A DNA stretch of 64,000 nucleotides from Streptomyces lydicus (GCF_004125265.1 NZ_RDTE01000003.1:8060001-8124000), one strand, 5' to 3'. Positions 8,074 through 16,726 are shown, numbered from the stretch's first letter. The notes: a model not told the origin generated them from the letters alone. A program made the numbers and translations.

Positions 8074-9885
8074 ATGCTGGAGGGGACACCACACACGCCA
8101 CACGACACACTGCCGCTACGTCTGCCGGACCGATGGGCGGACGACGGGGACGCCGACGACGGACGGGCGCCCGGCAACGAGGGGAAACCGGACGGGCGGG
8201 CGCCGCGCCCGGGGCGGCGCCGGCACGCCGCGGGCAAACGGGGTGGCGCGAGCAACCAGGATGAGGAGAGCAATCGGGACGGCGAGGGCGGAGGCCTGCA
8301 GCGCTCCTCACTCCTGATGGCGCTGGGAACCGTGGTCTCCCGTGGCACGGGAATGATCCGGCAGGTGCTCCAGGCGGCCGCACTCGGCACCGGCCTGCTC
8401 GCCACGACGTACAACACCGCCAACATGGTCCCGATGAGCATCTACACCCTGCTGATCGGCGGCGCGCTGAACTCGGTACTGGTGCCGCAGCTGGTACGCG
8501 CCAGGGCCGAGCACGCGGACGGCGGCCGGGCCCATGAACAGCGCCTGGTCACCCTCGTCCTGAGCGTGCTGGCGGTGGGCACCGTGCTGTCGCTCTGGGC
8601 CGCGCCGCAGATCGTCGCCGTCTTCACGCCGGACACGCCCGGGCACCACGCCGCCTTCGAACTCACCGTGGTGTTCGCCCGGTTCCTGCTGCCACAGCTC
8701 TTCTTCTACGGGCTCTTCTTCATCTTCGGCCAAGTACTCAACGCCCGGAACAAGTTCGGCGCGATGATGTGGACGCCGGTCCTCAACAACATCGTGCTGA
8801 TCACGATGTTCGGGATCTACCTCGGCCTGCTGGCGGGCCCCGACCGCATCGAGGACATCAGCCCCGGCCAGGTCGAATTCCTCGGCATCGTCACCACCGG
8901 TGGCATCGCGGTACAGGGCCTGGCCCTGATTCCCTTCGTCCGCGCCGCCGGCTTCCGCTTCCGGCCGCGCTTCGACTGGCGTGGCACCGGTCTGCGCAAG
9001 AGCTTCACGGCCGCCCGCTGGACCCTGCTGTTCGTGCTCGCCAACCTGGCCGCGATGGTCGTCGTCACGCACTACGCCGTCGCCGCCGACCAGCAACTCC
9101 CCACCGCGGGCGTCGGATACACCGTCTACAGCTATGCCCAGCTCATCTGGACGCTGCCGCAGTCGATCATCACCGTCTCGCTGGTGACGGCGCTGCTGCC
9201 GAGGATGAGCCGGGCGGTCGCCGAGAACCGTCCGGACGAGCTGCGTGCCGACCTCTCCCGTGCGCTGCGCGTCAGCGGTGTCGTGATCGTTCCGGCCGCC
9301 TTCTTCTTCCTCGCGCTCGGACCGCAGACCGCCCAGCTGCTGTTCGCGCACGGCACCGTGGACACCGCGTCGGCCGTGCCTGCCGGGCACATGCTGCAGG
9401 CCTTCGGGCTCGGGCTGATCCCGTACTCGGCCCAGTACCTGCTGCTGCGCGGCTTCTACGCCTTCGAGGACACCCGCACGCCGTTCTGGATGGCCGTCTG
9501 GATCGCGGTCGTCAACATCGTCCTGGCCACCGCATGTCATCTGCTGCTGCCCGCCCGCTGGGCGGTGACCGGTATGGCCGCGGCCTACGCCGTCGCGTAC
9601 GGCGTCGGGCTGCTGGTCACCGCACTGCTGCTGCGCCGGCGGCTCTCCGGGCGCCTCGACGGCCGGCGCCTGTGCCGCACCTACGGCAAGCTGACGGGGG
9701 CCGCCGCCACCGCCGCGGCGGTCGGCTGGCTCGCGGCCCGTGCCTGCTCCGGCGTGCCCGTTCCGGCGGCCTGGACCCCCGTCCTGGGCCTGGCCGCCGG
9801 CGGTATCGGCATGGCGCTGATCTTCCTGGCCCTGGCCCGCGCCCTGAAGATCGGTGAGCTGCGCAGCCTGCCCGGACTGCGGTGA
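8074..9885 (+). CDS. MurJ/MviN-type lipid II flippase family protein
   Basis: A 603-residue polytopic membrane protein of the MOP superfamily. After a hydrophilic N-terminal stretch of about 75 residues come some 14 TM segments, beginning SSLLMALGTVVSRGTGMIRQ, the conserved MurJ N-terminal helix with its Arg. MurJ flips undecaprenyl-linked peptidoglycan precursor across the membrane. Streptomyces usually carry a larger mviN near the origin, so this may be a paralogue. TAGATT 6 nt before the ATG suggests a leaderless mRNA. It lies 9 bp after the polymerase gene but probably has its own promoter. The stop codon is inside the first copy of a 15-bp tandem repeat. Confidence 0.9.
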   Translation: MLEGTPHTPHDTLPLRLPDRWADDGDADDGRAPGNEGKPDGRAPRPGRRRHAAGKRGGASNQDEESNRDGEGGGLQRSSLLMALGTVVSRGTGMIRQVLQAAALGTGLLATTYNTANMVPMSIYTLLIGGALNSVLVPQLVRARAEHADGGRAHEQRLVTLVLSVLAVGTVLSLWAAPQIVAVFTPDTPGHHAAFELTVVFARFLLPQLFFYGLFFIFGQVLNARNKFGAMMWTPVLNNIVLITMFGIYLGLLAGPDRIEDISPGQVEFLGIVTTGGIAVQGLALIPFVRAAGFRFRPRFDWRGTGLRKSFTAARWTLLFVLANLAAMVVVTHYAVAADQQLPTAGVGYTVYSYAQLIWTLPQSIITVSLVTALLPRMSRAVAENRPDELRADLSRALRVSGVVIVPAAFFFLALGPQTAQLLFAHGTVDTASAVPAGHMLQAFGLGLIPYSAQYLLLRGFYAFEDTRTPFWMAVWIAVVNIVLATACHLLLPARWAVTGMAAAYAVAYGVGLLVTALLLRRRLSGRLDGRRLCRTYGKLTGAAATAAAVGWLAARACSGVPVPAAWTPVLGLAAGGIGMALIFLALARALKIGELRSLPGLR

Positions 9886-9941
9886 CCGGCTCTGCAGTGA
9901 CCGGCTCTGCTGTGACCAGGCGTGCCGTGACCAGCTCCGCG
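9882..9941. repeat. 15-bp tandem repeat, four copies
   Basis: Units GTGACCGGCTCTGCA, GTGACCGGCTCTGCT, GTGACCAGGCGTGCC and GTGACCAGCTCCGCG follow one another without gaps. The TGA stop of the murJ-like gene is inside the first unit. Confidence 0.85.
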
Positions 9942-10010
9942 GTGGCCCGGTGGGTGTGATGGCCCGGCAGGTGGTGCCCCGGTCCGCGGTGGACCGGTCG
10001 GCGGGCTCCC

Positions 10011-10442
10011 TCACACCGCGCGCGACCGCGGCCAGGACGTCTGTGCGGCGGCCGCCAGCCAGCCGATGACGGCACCGACGGTGGTGTCACCCAGGCTCGC
10101 GATCTCCGCCAGGGCGGCCAGGTCCCCGTCCGCCGGAGCGACACCGGCCGCGGTCAAGGCGGCGTGCAGGTCCAGCCGCCGGCAATCGGGCATCGCCACC
10201 GGCCCTTGCCGCTGCTCCTCCAGAAGCGGCGCAGCGGACAGGCCGAACGGCTGCGGCGGCTCGAAGGGCAGCCGGTCCTCCGGGCGGGGCGGCGGGAGGA
10301 AGGGGTGCGCGGCGGAGGCGGACGGGTGCGGCGGTTCGAGCGGGGACGCGGGCGCGCCGAGGCGCTCCTCGGGGCGCGGGGGAGCGAGCACATAGTCCGG
10401 CGTCGTGCCGTACGGCGGGGGAGTGGGGCGGAAAGGCGACAT
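10011..10442 (-). CDS. Proline-rich hypothetical protein
   Basis: A 143-residue protein whose first 85 residues are Pro/Arg-rich with repeated PPRPEERL / PPRPEDRL motifs. The C-terminal part is compact and partly hydrophobic (LDLHAALTAAGVAPADGDLAAL, TVGAVIGWLAAAA). The start at 10442 is set by GGAGG 6 nt upstream. No family is recognised. The C-terminal half resembles a small helical adaptor and the N-terminal half a flexible tether, which is inference only. Confidence 0.7.
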   Translation of the reverse strand: MSPFRPTPPPYGTTPDYVLAPPRPEERLGAPASPLEPPHPSASAAHPFLPPPRPEDRLPFEPPQPFGLSAAPLLEEQRQGPVAMPDCRRLDLHAALTAAGVAPADGDLAALAEIASLGDTTVGAVIGWLAAAAQTSWPRSRAV

Positions 10443-10912
10443 GGCGGCCTCCACAACTCGCGGTCCGAAGGGTTCACCGGCTTTCGGTAAAGACGGTGTC
10501 AGTTCTTCGGAAGCCGGACGGCGCCCCTCCGGTTGCGGGTGAGGCGAGGGTTCACCCGATGGGCCCAAGGGGGGCGGCCCTCTCGCTACGAGGTCGTCAC
10601 CGTGGCGGCGTTCGTCCACGACCTGGAGCTCGCTGGCGCCCTGGCACCACCGACGCCGCTGGCGCCGCTGAACGGAAACCGGTCCGGGTGCGGCACTTCT
10701 GACGAGGTATCGGCAATCTGCGGTGGAATCGCATTTTCGGCGGAATTCTTGGGTTGTCACGGTGTGGGAAAGGTAACTCTCTCCCCGATGTTCCCACCGT
10801 GGTGATTACCGCGATGGAAAGCTTCCTGCGGCCGTATTTCCCAACGGCCGGTGCCGGTCGTGCCCCACATTTTCGCGACCCGGCGCCACAATTCGGGGAA
10901 AGGACACCCTTC
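10443..10912. other. Intergenic region between divergent genes
   Basis: These 470 bp separate the proline-rich gene and the nuclease gene. The stretch 10700-10760 is noticeably more AT-rich and probably carries the nuclease promoter. I see no convincing gene, hairpin or repeat. Confidence 0.5.
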
Positions 10913-11809
10913 GTGGACAACACCCGCGTGAACCGTCGCGCCCGGATCGCACTGGCCGTCGCCGCCGGAACGGTATTGACGGTGGCGGTCGGACAGCTCC
11001 CGGCCGGTGCGACGGCCGCTCCGGCTGCCCCCCACCGTGCCGCTGCCGCGTCCGCCACCCAGCACTCGTCCATATCCGCCGGCGCATCTGATGCCGCGTC
11101 GTATGACGACACGTCGTATGACGACGACTACTACAAAGACGCCGTCGGCAAGACCGGCCAGGCGCTCAAGGAGTCGCTGCACCGGATCATCAGCACCACC
11201 CAGACCGGAAAACTGACATACGACCAGGTCTGGGACGCCCTCAAGGACACCGACCAGGACCCCGACAACAGCGCGAACGTCATTCTGCTGTACAGCGGCC
11301 GGTCGCTGAGCAAGGACGCCCACGGCGGAAATCCCGACGACTGGAACCGCGAGCACGTCTGGGCGAAATCCCATGGCGACTTCGGTACCGACACCGGTCC
11401 CGGCACCGACCTCCACCACCTGCGCCCGGAGGACGTGTCGGTCAACAGCGCCCGCGGCGACAAGGACTTCGACAACGGCGGTACGGCGGTGGACGGGGCG
11501 CCGGGCAGCCGCACCGACGACGACTCCTTCGAGCCCCGCGACGCGGTCAAGGGCGATGTCGCCCGCATGATCCTCTACATGGCCGTCCGCTACGACGGCG
11601 GCGACGGCTTCCCCGACCTGGAGCCCAACGACAAGGTCGACAACGGCACCCAGCCGCACATCGGACGGCTCTCCGTCCTCAAGCAGTGGAGCAAGCAGGA
11701 CCCGCCGGACTCCTTCGAGAAGCACCGCAACCAGGTGATCTTCGACAAGTACCAGCACAACCGGAACCCGTTCATCGACCACCCGGAGTGGGTCGAGTCG
11801 ATCTGGTAG
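10913..11809 (+). CDS. Secreted endonuclease I family nuclease
   Basis: A 298-residue extracellular nuclease. A signal peptide covers about residues 1-37 (basic start, then IALAVAAGTVLTVAVGQLPAG and an Ala-rich cleavage region). A disordered Asp/Tyr/Ser segment with repeated SYDD precedes the endonuclease I (EndA/NucM) domain. The catalytic region is visible as DDWNREHVWAKSHG followed by DLHHLRPEDVSVNSARGD, with the His and Asn residues that position Mg2+. Such enzymes degrade DNA non-specifically outside the cell. The GTG at 10913 is preferred over the upstream ATG because AAAGGAC precedes it and the signal peptide starts there. A strong terminator follows. Confidence 0.93.
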   Translation: MDNTRVNRRARIALAVAAGTVLTVAVGQLPAGATAAPAAPHRAAAASATQHSSISAGASDAASYDDTSYDDDYYKDAVGKTGQALKESLHRIISTTQTGKLTYDQVWDALKDTDQDPDNSANVILLYSGRSLSKDAHGGNPDDWNREHVWAKSHGDFGTDTGPGTDLHHLRPEDVSVNSARGDKDFDNGGTAVDGAPGSRTDDDSFEPRDAVKGDVARMILYMAVRYDGGDGFPDLEPNDKVDNGTQPHIGRLSVLKQWSKQDPPDSFEKHRNQVIFDKYQHNRNPFIDHPEWVESIW

Positions 11810-11828
11810 ACCGCATCCGGTCGGCCGG

Positions 11829-11864
11829 GCCGGGGCCGGCGGCGGTTCTCCCGCCGGCCCCGGC
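11829..11864. terminator. Hairpin terminator after nuclease gene
   Basis: A perfect 14-bp stem (GCCGGGGCCGGCGG with its complement) around an 8-nt loop, 20 bp after the nuclease stop. No U-tract follows, as is usual for Streptomyces. Confidence 0.8.
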
Positions 11865-11874
11865 GTGTCCCCCC

Positions 11875-11937
11875 GAACGACAGTCGGCGTGCCCCGTACG
11901 GCAGTCGGTGTGCCGCGTACGGCAGTCGGGGCGCTCG
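11875..11937. repeat. 21-bp tandem repeat, three copies
   Basis: Three units share the core ACGRCAGTCGGNGYGC. The repeat lies between the nuclease terminator and the carboxypeptidase promoter. Confidence 0.7.
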
Positions 11938-11983
11938 CACATCGGATGGCGTAGGCCAGCCAGCGCGCGGCCGGGGTCGTTTT

Positions 11984-11989
11984 TAGCGT
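11984..11989 (+). promoter_or_regulatory. -10 element (TAGCGT) for leaderless carboxypeptidase gene
   Basis: TAGCGT lies 7 nt before the ATG at 11997. The same hexamer precedes the genes at 41005 and 45470. Confidence 0.55.
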
Positions 11990-11996
11990 GGGCCAC

Positions 11997-13244
11997 ATGT
12001 CGAGCGCGAGTTGGGTCCCCGTCAGAGTCGTTACCGCAGCCACCGTTTGTGCCGTGAGCCTGCTGGCCGTGCCGGTCCCGGCGGCCGCCGATGGCCCCCA
12101 TGGCATCGACGACCTGCGGGCTGCCGCGCACGCGGGCCACCCGGCCCGGATCCCCGACCGGCTGGACGGCCGGGGCGTGCAGTTCCTGCCCCGGCCGGAC
12201 GTGCCGGAGCCACCGGACGTCTCCGCCCTGTCGTGGATGGTGACGGACATGGCGACCGGCAAGGTCCTCGCGGCCAAGGACGCCCACCGGCCCCTGCCGC
12301 CCGCCAGCACCCTCAAGGCGCTCTTCGCCGTGACCGTGCTGCCGAAGTTCTCCCAGGGGGAGGTACACACCGTCTCCCTCCGGGACCTGGACGGTATCGA
12401 GGCGGGCAGCTCGCTGGCCGGCCTCAAGGAGGATCTGCCCTATCGCGTCGCGGACCTGTGGGACGCGGTCTTCCTCCGCTCGGGCAGCGATGCCGTGCAC
12501 ACCCTGGCCGGCATGAACGGCGGCTGGAACAAGACGATCGACGACATGCAGGAGACCGCGGACCGCCTCGGCGCCCGCGACACCACGGTGGCCTCCGCCG
12601 ACGGGTTCGACACGCCGGGCCAGTTCTCGTCCGCCTACGATCTGGCGCTCTTCGGGCGGGCCGGCCTGGCCGACCCCGACTTCGCCCACTTCGCCGCCAC
12701 GAAACAGACGGAACTGCCGGAGGAGGGCGGCCCGGACGCGTTCGGCATCGTGAACACCAACCGGCTGCTGGTCGGCTCGCACGGCGTCAAACCGTACGAC
12801 GGCCTGATCGGGGTGAAGAACGGCTACACGACCCACGCCGGAAACACCCTGATCGCCGCGGCCCGGCGCGACGGCCGGACGCTGCTGGTCACCGTGATGA
12901 ACCCGCAGTCCGGCAGCCGCAACGCCGTCTACGAGGAGACCAGGGACCTGCTGGACTGGGGATTCGAGGCGGCTCCCCGGGCGGCCGCCGTCGGCGTGCT
13001 CCCCGCGCTGCAGCCCCGCGGGGGCACCGGCGTGTCGCAGCCCGTCGCCCACCACTCGCGGGCGGTCGTGCCGCTCCACAAGGCGGCGGTCGTGGCCCAG
13101 ACGGAAGCCGACACCGACGCACGGTACTGGTGGTTCGTCTCCGCCGCCGGAGCCGTCGGGGTCATCGCCCTCGCCGGGCTCGGCACCGCTCTGTGGTGGC
13201 GCCGTCGCAAGCCGTCCGAGAGCCGGGGCGGGGAGTCCGGCTGA
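11997..13244 (+). CDS. D-alanyl-D-alanine carboxypeptidase (peptidase S11)
   Basis: A 415-residue extracytoplasmic, membrane-attached penicillin-binding protein. A signal sequence (VVTAATVCAVSLLAVPVPAAA) is followed by the S11 catalytic domain. The SxxK motif is S104-T-L-K107. The second motif reads SGS instead of the usual SGN (near 163). The third reads KNG instead of KTG (near 273, GVKNGYTTHAG). A C-terminal TM helix (about 377-400) ends in WWRRRKP and anchors it. It trims terminal D-Ala from peptidoglycan stem peptides. The ATG at 11997 fits the TAGCGT box; a GTG at 11988 is an alternative. The motif variants suggest altered beta-lactam sensitivity, which is inference. Confidence 0.93.
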   Translation: MSSASWVPVRVVTAATVCAVSLLAVPVPAAADGPHGIDDLRAAAHAGHPARIPDRLDGRGVQFLPRPDVPEPPDVSALSWMVTDMATGKVLAAKDAHRPLPPASTLKALFAVTVLPKFSQGEVHTVSLRDLDGIEAGSSLAGLKEDLPYRVADLWDAVFLRSGSDAVHTLAGMNGGWNKTIDDMQETADRLGARDTTVASADGFDTPGQFSSAYDLALFGRAGLADPDFAHFAATKQTELPEEGGPDAFGIVNTNRLLVGSHGVKPYDGLIGVKNGYTTHAGNTLIAAARRDGRTLLVTVMNPQSGSRNAVYEETRDLLDWGFEAAPRAAAVGVLPALQPRGGTGVSQPVAHHSRAVVPLHKAAVVAQTEADTDARYWWFVSAAGAVGVIALAGLGTALWWRRRKPSESRGGESG

Positions 13245-13413
13245 GGCCGTGCCGAGTGCCGCCGGACGTCGTACATGCATCCGATCGGTCAGGGATACGG
13301 AGGACGTGCGATGGCCTTGCCCGGTGAAGGGCGACGCGTCCGCCACGGTTGTGCGGCCCGCCGGGCGCTGCTCGGTGTAGCGTCCTGATCAGCTGTCGTG
13401 GTTCCGAAGTGCC

Positions 13414-13442
13414 GGACGCCCGTGTCGCATTCACGGGCGTCC
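13414..13442. terminator. 11-bp perfect hairpin upstream of csp
   Basis: GGACGCCCGTG and CACGGGCGTCC flank a 7-nt loop, followed by TTGCTGTG. It could terminate the carboxypeptidase transcript or belong to the cold-shock leader. A second, weaker pairing (CGGACC at 13462 with GGTCCG at 13485) follows it. Confidence 0.65.
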
Positions 13443-13537
13443 TTGCTGTGTAGCGCGTCTCCGGACCAGGGCGATCACCTCCGGGGTCCGCAGCACGCGG
13501 AACCCGATTCGAGCCCCCTTGAACGAAGGAGACGGAT

Positions 13538-13741
13538 ATGGCGTCCGGCACGGTGAAGTGGTTCAACTCGGAGAAGGGCTTCGGCTTTATCGCGCAGGAC
13601 GGCGGCGGCGCCGACGTCTTCGCGCACTACTCCAACATCGATGCCACGGGCTTCCGCGAGCTGCAGGAAGGCCAGAAGGTGACCTTCGAGGTCACCCAGG
13701 GCCACAAGGGCCCGCAGGCGGAGAAGATCCGTCTGGCGTAG
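13538..13741 (+). CDS. Cold-shock protein, CspA family
   Basis: A 67-residue single cold-shock domain protein with the RNA-binding motifs KGFGFI (RNP1) and VFAHY (RNP2). The second Val of the more usual VFVHY is replaced by Ala. It acts as an RNA chaperone that melts secondary structure. GAAGGAG lies 7 nt before the ATG. The gene is preceded by a structured leader with at least one strong hairpin, so post-transcriptional regulation is plausible. Streptomyces carry several such paralogues and I cannot say which this is. Confidence 0.95.
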   Translation: MASGTVKWFNSEKGFGFIAQDGGGADVFAHYSNIDATGFRELQEGQKVTFEVTQGHKGPQAEKIRLA

Positions 13742-13898
13742 TCCGGCGGATGCGCCGTCGGCGCCCGTTCCCGGCCCGGGGGCGGGCGCCGACGCACGTC
13801 ACGGGGCGCCCGGTACGTCACCCGGTCGGCCGAGGGAAAGGCAAAGAGCGGCCGGCCTTGACCCTCGCGTGCGGGCGGGCCCGACGGGGGCCGCCGCC

Positions 13899-14090
13899 TC
13901 AGGGCTGCGGTGGCCGGTCCTGGCCCTCCCCGCCGAACTGGTCCCGCATCTTCTCCTGCGCCGTGTCGACCTGACCCTTGTACTTGCCCTGGGTCTTGTC
14001 GTCGACCATGTCGCCGGATTTGTCGATGCCCTTGTCCGTCTGGCTTTCGTGGCCCTTCAGCATGCTCTTGATCTTGTCCATCATGGACAT
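13899..14090 (-). CDS. MT0933-type antitoxin-like small protein
   Basis: A 63-residue hydrophilic protein, MMDKIKSMLKGHESQTDKGI, with the DKSGDMVDDKTQGKY core typical of the MT0933 antitoxin-like family of actinobacteria. The sequence also resembles CsbD stress proteins in composition. No toxin gene is adjacent, so an antitoxin role is doubtful, and a general stress protein is equally possible. GAGGAGG lies 6-7 nt before the ATG. Confidence 0.75.
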   Translation of the reverse strand: MSMMDKIKSMLKGHESQTDKGIDKSGDMVDDKTQGKYKGQVDTAQEKMRDQFGGEGQDRPPQP

Positions 14091-14228
14091 GAGTGGTCCT
14101 CCTCACCACGGTCCCCCCAGGTCTCCAGCATCACCCCCTGCCAGGTGATCTGCATCCGCGCGCCGGGGCGGTGCCGGGGCGTCTCCGGGATGTCCGCAAG
14201 GCGGTCCCCGGCGGCCGTGGCGGCCGGT

Positions 14229-15254
14229 TCAGGGAGCGCTCGCCACCGGTGCCTTCATCCGGTCGCTGATGAACTTGATCGAACCGGCGGCCATGCCCTT
14301 CTGGTAGTCCCAGGCGTTGTGCCGGCCACCGGGGATCAGCTGCATGGCGGTGTGGATCGGGCCCTTGCCGTAGGTCCGGCGGAAGTGCTCTACGGCGGTG
14401 GTGACGGCGGCGGGCTCCCGGCTGCCGGCCTGGAACGCGAGGTAGATGTCCGGCCCGCCCTTCTGCAGCAGCCGCCGGGCGAGCTTTGCCGGGTCGTTGG
14501 CGTCCCGCTGCGCCCGGTGCCCCGCCCACAACGGCGAATCCGGCACGATGTCCGGGCCGCTGGCTATGGCCGCCTTGAACTTCTCCGGATGTTTCAGCAC
14601 GGACTTCAGCCCGGCGAAGCCACCCGAGGACGACCCCATGAAGCCCCAGCCGTCGCGGGACTTGAACGTACGGAAATTGGCCTTGGCCAGCTGGACGACG
14701 TCGTCCGTCAGCCAGGTGCCCATCTTCTGCCGGCCGGGTATGTCGCTGGCGTCGTGGTACTGCGTGTCCGGGTTGAGCATCGGCATCACCACGATGAACG
14801 GGAGGCTCTTGCCCTCCTCGGTCCACCGGATGAGGTTCTCCTGCAGTTCGATATCGCCGCCCACCCAGTAGTTCGTGACGCCGCCGGGCTCCTTCGGGCT
14901 GCCCAGGCCACCCGGCAGGGCTATCAGCACGGGAAATCCGCTCTTGGCGTATTTCGGGTCGTGGTACTCCTTCGGCGCCCAGACCCAGACGCTTCCGGTG
15001 ACACCGGATTTCGGGCCCCTCAGGGTCGTCCGCGCTATATGGGTGCCGTCGTCCAGGGTCCGGGTGATCCGGAAGTCGCTCTTGGGACCGGTCGGCATGA
15101 GGGTGTCCGCGTCGACGGGCCGGACCCGCGCGGCGCCGTCGCCGTGGGCGCCGGCATTGAAGTCGACCGGGTTTCCGGTCTCCGAGCAGCCGGCGAGCAG
15201 TGCGCAGGCAGCGACGAGGGTGGCCGCGAACGCGACGGCAGAAGGGCGTTTCAC
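14229..15254 (-). CDS. Esterase-family lipoprotein (alpha/beta hydrolase), copy 1
   Basis: A 341-residue exported protein. The signal peptide has a lipobox (ALLAGC, Cys about 23). The mature part is an esterase/mycolyltransferase-like alpha/beta hydrolase: FPVLIALPGGLG forms the oxyanion-strand region, MGSSSGGFAG carries the nucleophile Ser and IPGGRHNAWDYQ the catalytic His. Substrate is unknown. It shares its whole architecture and many exact blocks (NFRT, RDGWGFMGSSSGGFA, ARRLL) with the protein at 55012-56004, so the two are paralogues. It carries inserts absent from that copy, for example around GLGSPKEPGGVTNYW. Confidence 0.85.
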   Translation of the reverse strand: MKRPSAVAFAATLVAACALLAGCSETGNPVDFNAGAHGDGAARVRPVDADTLMPTGPKSDFRITRTLDDGTHIARTTLRGPKSGVTGSVWVWAPKEYHDPKYAKSGFPVLIALPGGLGSPKEPGGVTNYWVGGDIELQENLIRWTEEGKSLPFIVVMPMLNPDTQYHDASDIPGRQKMGTWLTDDVVQLAKANFRTFKSRDGWGFMGSSSGGFAGLKSVLKHPEKFKAAIASGPDIVPDSPLWAGHRAQRDANDPAKLARRLLQKGGPDIYLAFQAGSREPAAVTTAVEHFRRTYGKGPIHTAMQLIPGGRHNAWDYQKGMAAGSIKFISDRMKAPVASAP

Positions 15255-15438
15255 GAGGGACTCCGCTACTGGATGATCAAGTGCAAGTGCTCATAAAGAG
15301 GGAAAAGGCGTCGGGGAGGTTCCCCTGCCACGCACAGGCTTTCGATGCTTGATTCACCCATACGGAGTAACGCGTCCCCGGTGGTTGCCCGCGGCCGGCC
15401 TCCGGCTCGCTCGACGGGCACGGTCGTGCGGCCCGGCC

Positions 15439-15444
15439 GAGAAT
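15439..15444 (+). promoter_or_regulatory. -10-like hexamer (GAGAAT) for the 104-aa gene
   Basis: GAGAAT lies 6 nt before the GTG at 15451. It matches only the conserved A2 and T6 of TAnnnT, so support is moderate. Confidence 0.4.
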
Positions 15445-15450
15445 GCAGCG

Positions 15451-15765
15451 GTGAGCGATGAACACCGCAAAGAGGAACACCGCAGTGCCGATGGCCCCGC
15501 GTCGCGCGCCATGCCGGGCGACGAGGAACGAAGGCTCGCCAGGAAGGCGCTGGCCGGCCGGGCGCGGGACGCGGACGACCTGTCGTTGTTGACGGACATG
15601 CTGGGCCTGGACCCGAGCCGCGATCCGGACCACGAGGCGGCGCACGGCCGTCAACCGGGCCCCGGCCGGGGAGCCGGTCGCGGCACCGGACGAGAGCGGC
15701 GCCAGGAGCTGCGCCGTGACACCTGTCGTGACGCCCGGTCGCGCTCGGGCGGCCCCGGGGCGTAG
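15451..15765 (+). CDS. Small hydrophilic hypothetical protein
   Basis: A 104-residue protein. Its middle part, RKALAGRARDADDLSLLTDMLGLDP, reads as a conserved helical hairpin that I recall from small actinobacterial hypothetical proteins. The C-terminal 45 residues are Arg/Gly-rich and disordered. The GTG at 15451 lacks an RBS but has GAGAAT 6 nt upstream. No function can be assigned. Coding potential rests on the conserved-looking core and could be wrong. Confidence 0.5.
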   Translation: MSDEHRKEEHRSADGPASRAMPGDEERRLARKALAGRARDADDLSLLTDMLGLDPSRDPDHEAAHGRQPGPGRGAGRGTGRERRQELRRDTCRDARSRSGGPGA

Positions 15766-15923
15766 CCATGCCCGGGCCCGCCCGCCGTTCCCGGTGCTAC
15801 CGGCCGGCCGTCCTCGGAGTCGGCGGCTTTGTGCGGCGGTGTGTGCACCGTCTGCCCGCCTGGTGCATCAATGCGCAGATCAGGATGATCCGTTCACGTG
15901 GGTTGTCCGGCGACTCCGGATGC

Positions 15924-16637
15924 TCACCAGGGCAGCGGCCCCGCCGCATCGAAGTACCCCCCGGTGGGGCCGTCCGGGCCCACCTGTGCCATGCGGACGA
16001 TGATCTCGGCCCCCTCCTCGACCGACTGGATCCCGGTATTCCCGTTCAGGTCCGTCTTGGTGAAGCCGGGCTCCACCGCGTTGATCCGCATGTCAGGGAA
16101 CGCCTTCGCGTACTGCACGGTGATCATGTTGACCGCGGCCTTCGACGCCGGGTAGGCGACCCCCGGGTAGGCCGCGGCCGGGTGGTCCGGGTCGGCCATG
16201 TGCGTGAGCGAGGCCAGGCCGCTGCTGACATTGACCACGACCGGCGACGCGGACCGCTGCAGCAGCGGCAGGAACGCGTGGGCGACGCGTACCGTGCCGA
16301 AGACATTGGTCTCGAAGGCTTCCCGCATCACGTCGGCGGTGACGTCCGCCGCCCCGGCCACCTCGTTGCCGGGGCCGCGCACCTCGATGCCGGCGTTGTT
16401 GACCAGCACGTCGAGGCCGCCGTTGGTCTCGATCGTCTGCACCGCGGCCGCGACGGACGCGTGGTCGGTGACATCGAGCTGCACGGCCCGCGCCCCGGCG
16501 CCCAGTTGCCCGGCCGCGCGACGGCCGCGGGCCGCGTCCCGGCTGCCGACGTAGACGGTGTGGCCCGCGGCGATGAGACGTCGGGCGGTCTCGTAGCCGA
16601 GACCCTTGTTCGCTCCGGTGACCAGTGTTGTCGTCAT
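15924..16637 (-). CDS. Short-chain dehydrogenase/reductase
   Basis: A 237-residue classical SDR. TGANKGLGYE is the NAD(P)-binding glycine motif, NNAG lies at the end of beta-4 and YPASK contains the catalytic Tyr and Lys (Ser about 14 residues earlier in VVNVSSG). Length is normal for the family; substrate is unknown. The start codon is preceded by GATGCT at 6 nt, and the spacer GGAGGC could alternatively act as a tight RBS. It is divergent from an XRE regulator 101 bp away, an arrangement common for SDR genes in actinobacteria and suggestive of regulation by it. Confidence 0.92.
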   Translation of the reverse strand: MTTTLVTGANKGLGYETARRLIAAGHTVYVGSRDAARGRRAAGQLGAGARAVQLDVTDHASVAAAVQTIETNGGLDVLVNNAGIEVRGPGNEVAGAADVTADVMREAFETNVFGTVRVAHAFLPLLQRSASPVVVNVSSGLASLTHMADPDHPAAAYPGVAYPASKAAVNMITVQYAKAFPDMRINAVEPGFTKTDLNGNTGIQSVEEGAEIIVRMAQVGPDGPTGGYFDAAGPLPW

Positions 16638-16643
16638 GCCTCC

Positions 16644-16649
16644 AGCATC
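16644..16649 (-). promoter_or_regulatory. -10-like hexamer (GATGCT) for SDR gene
   Basis: On the minus strand GATGCT is followed by GGAGGC and the ATG at 16637. The spacer also looks like an RBS, but it directly abuts the start codon, too close to be efficient. Confidence 0.45.
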
Positions 16650-16726
16650 CGCATCGCCCGCCGGCGCAGCCAGGAGCCCCGGCTTCCTGGGACCGGCAGT
16701 ACCAGGAAGGCGGCCGGCAGGCAGGG

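Noticed and set aside
10533..10805. 90-codon ORF in the 470-bp gap before the nuclease
   Set aside because: No RBS, no conserved-looking segment, and it overlaps the presumed promoter.
13480..13530. tRNA-like GATTCGAGCC segment in the csp leader
   Set aside because: The flanking bases cannot form a T-stem and no acceptor or anticodon arm is present.
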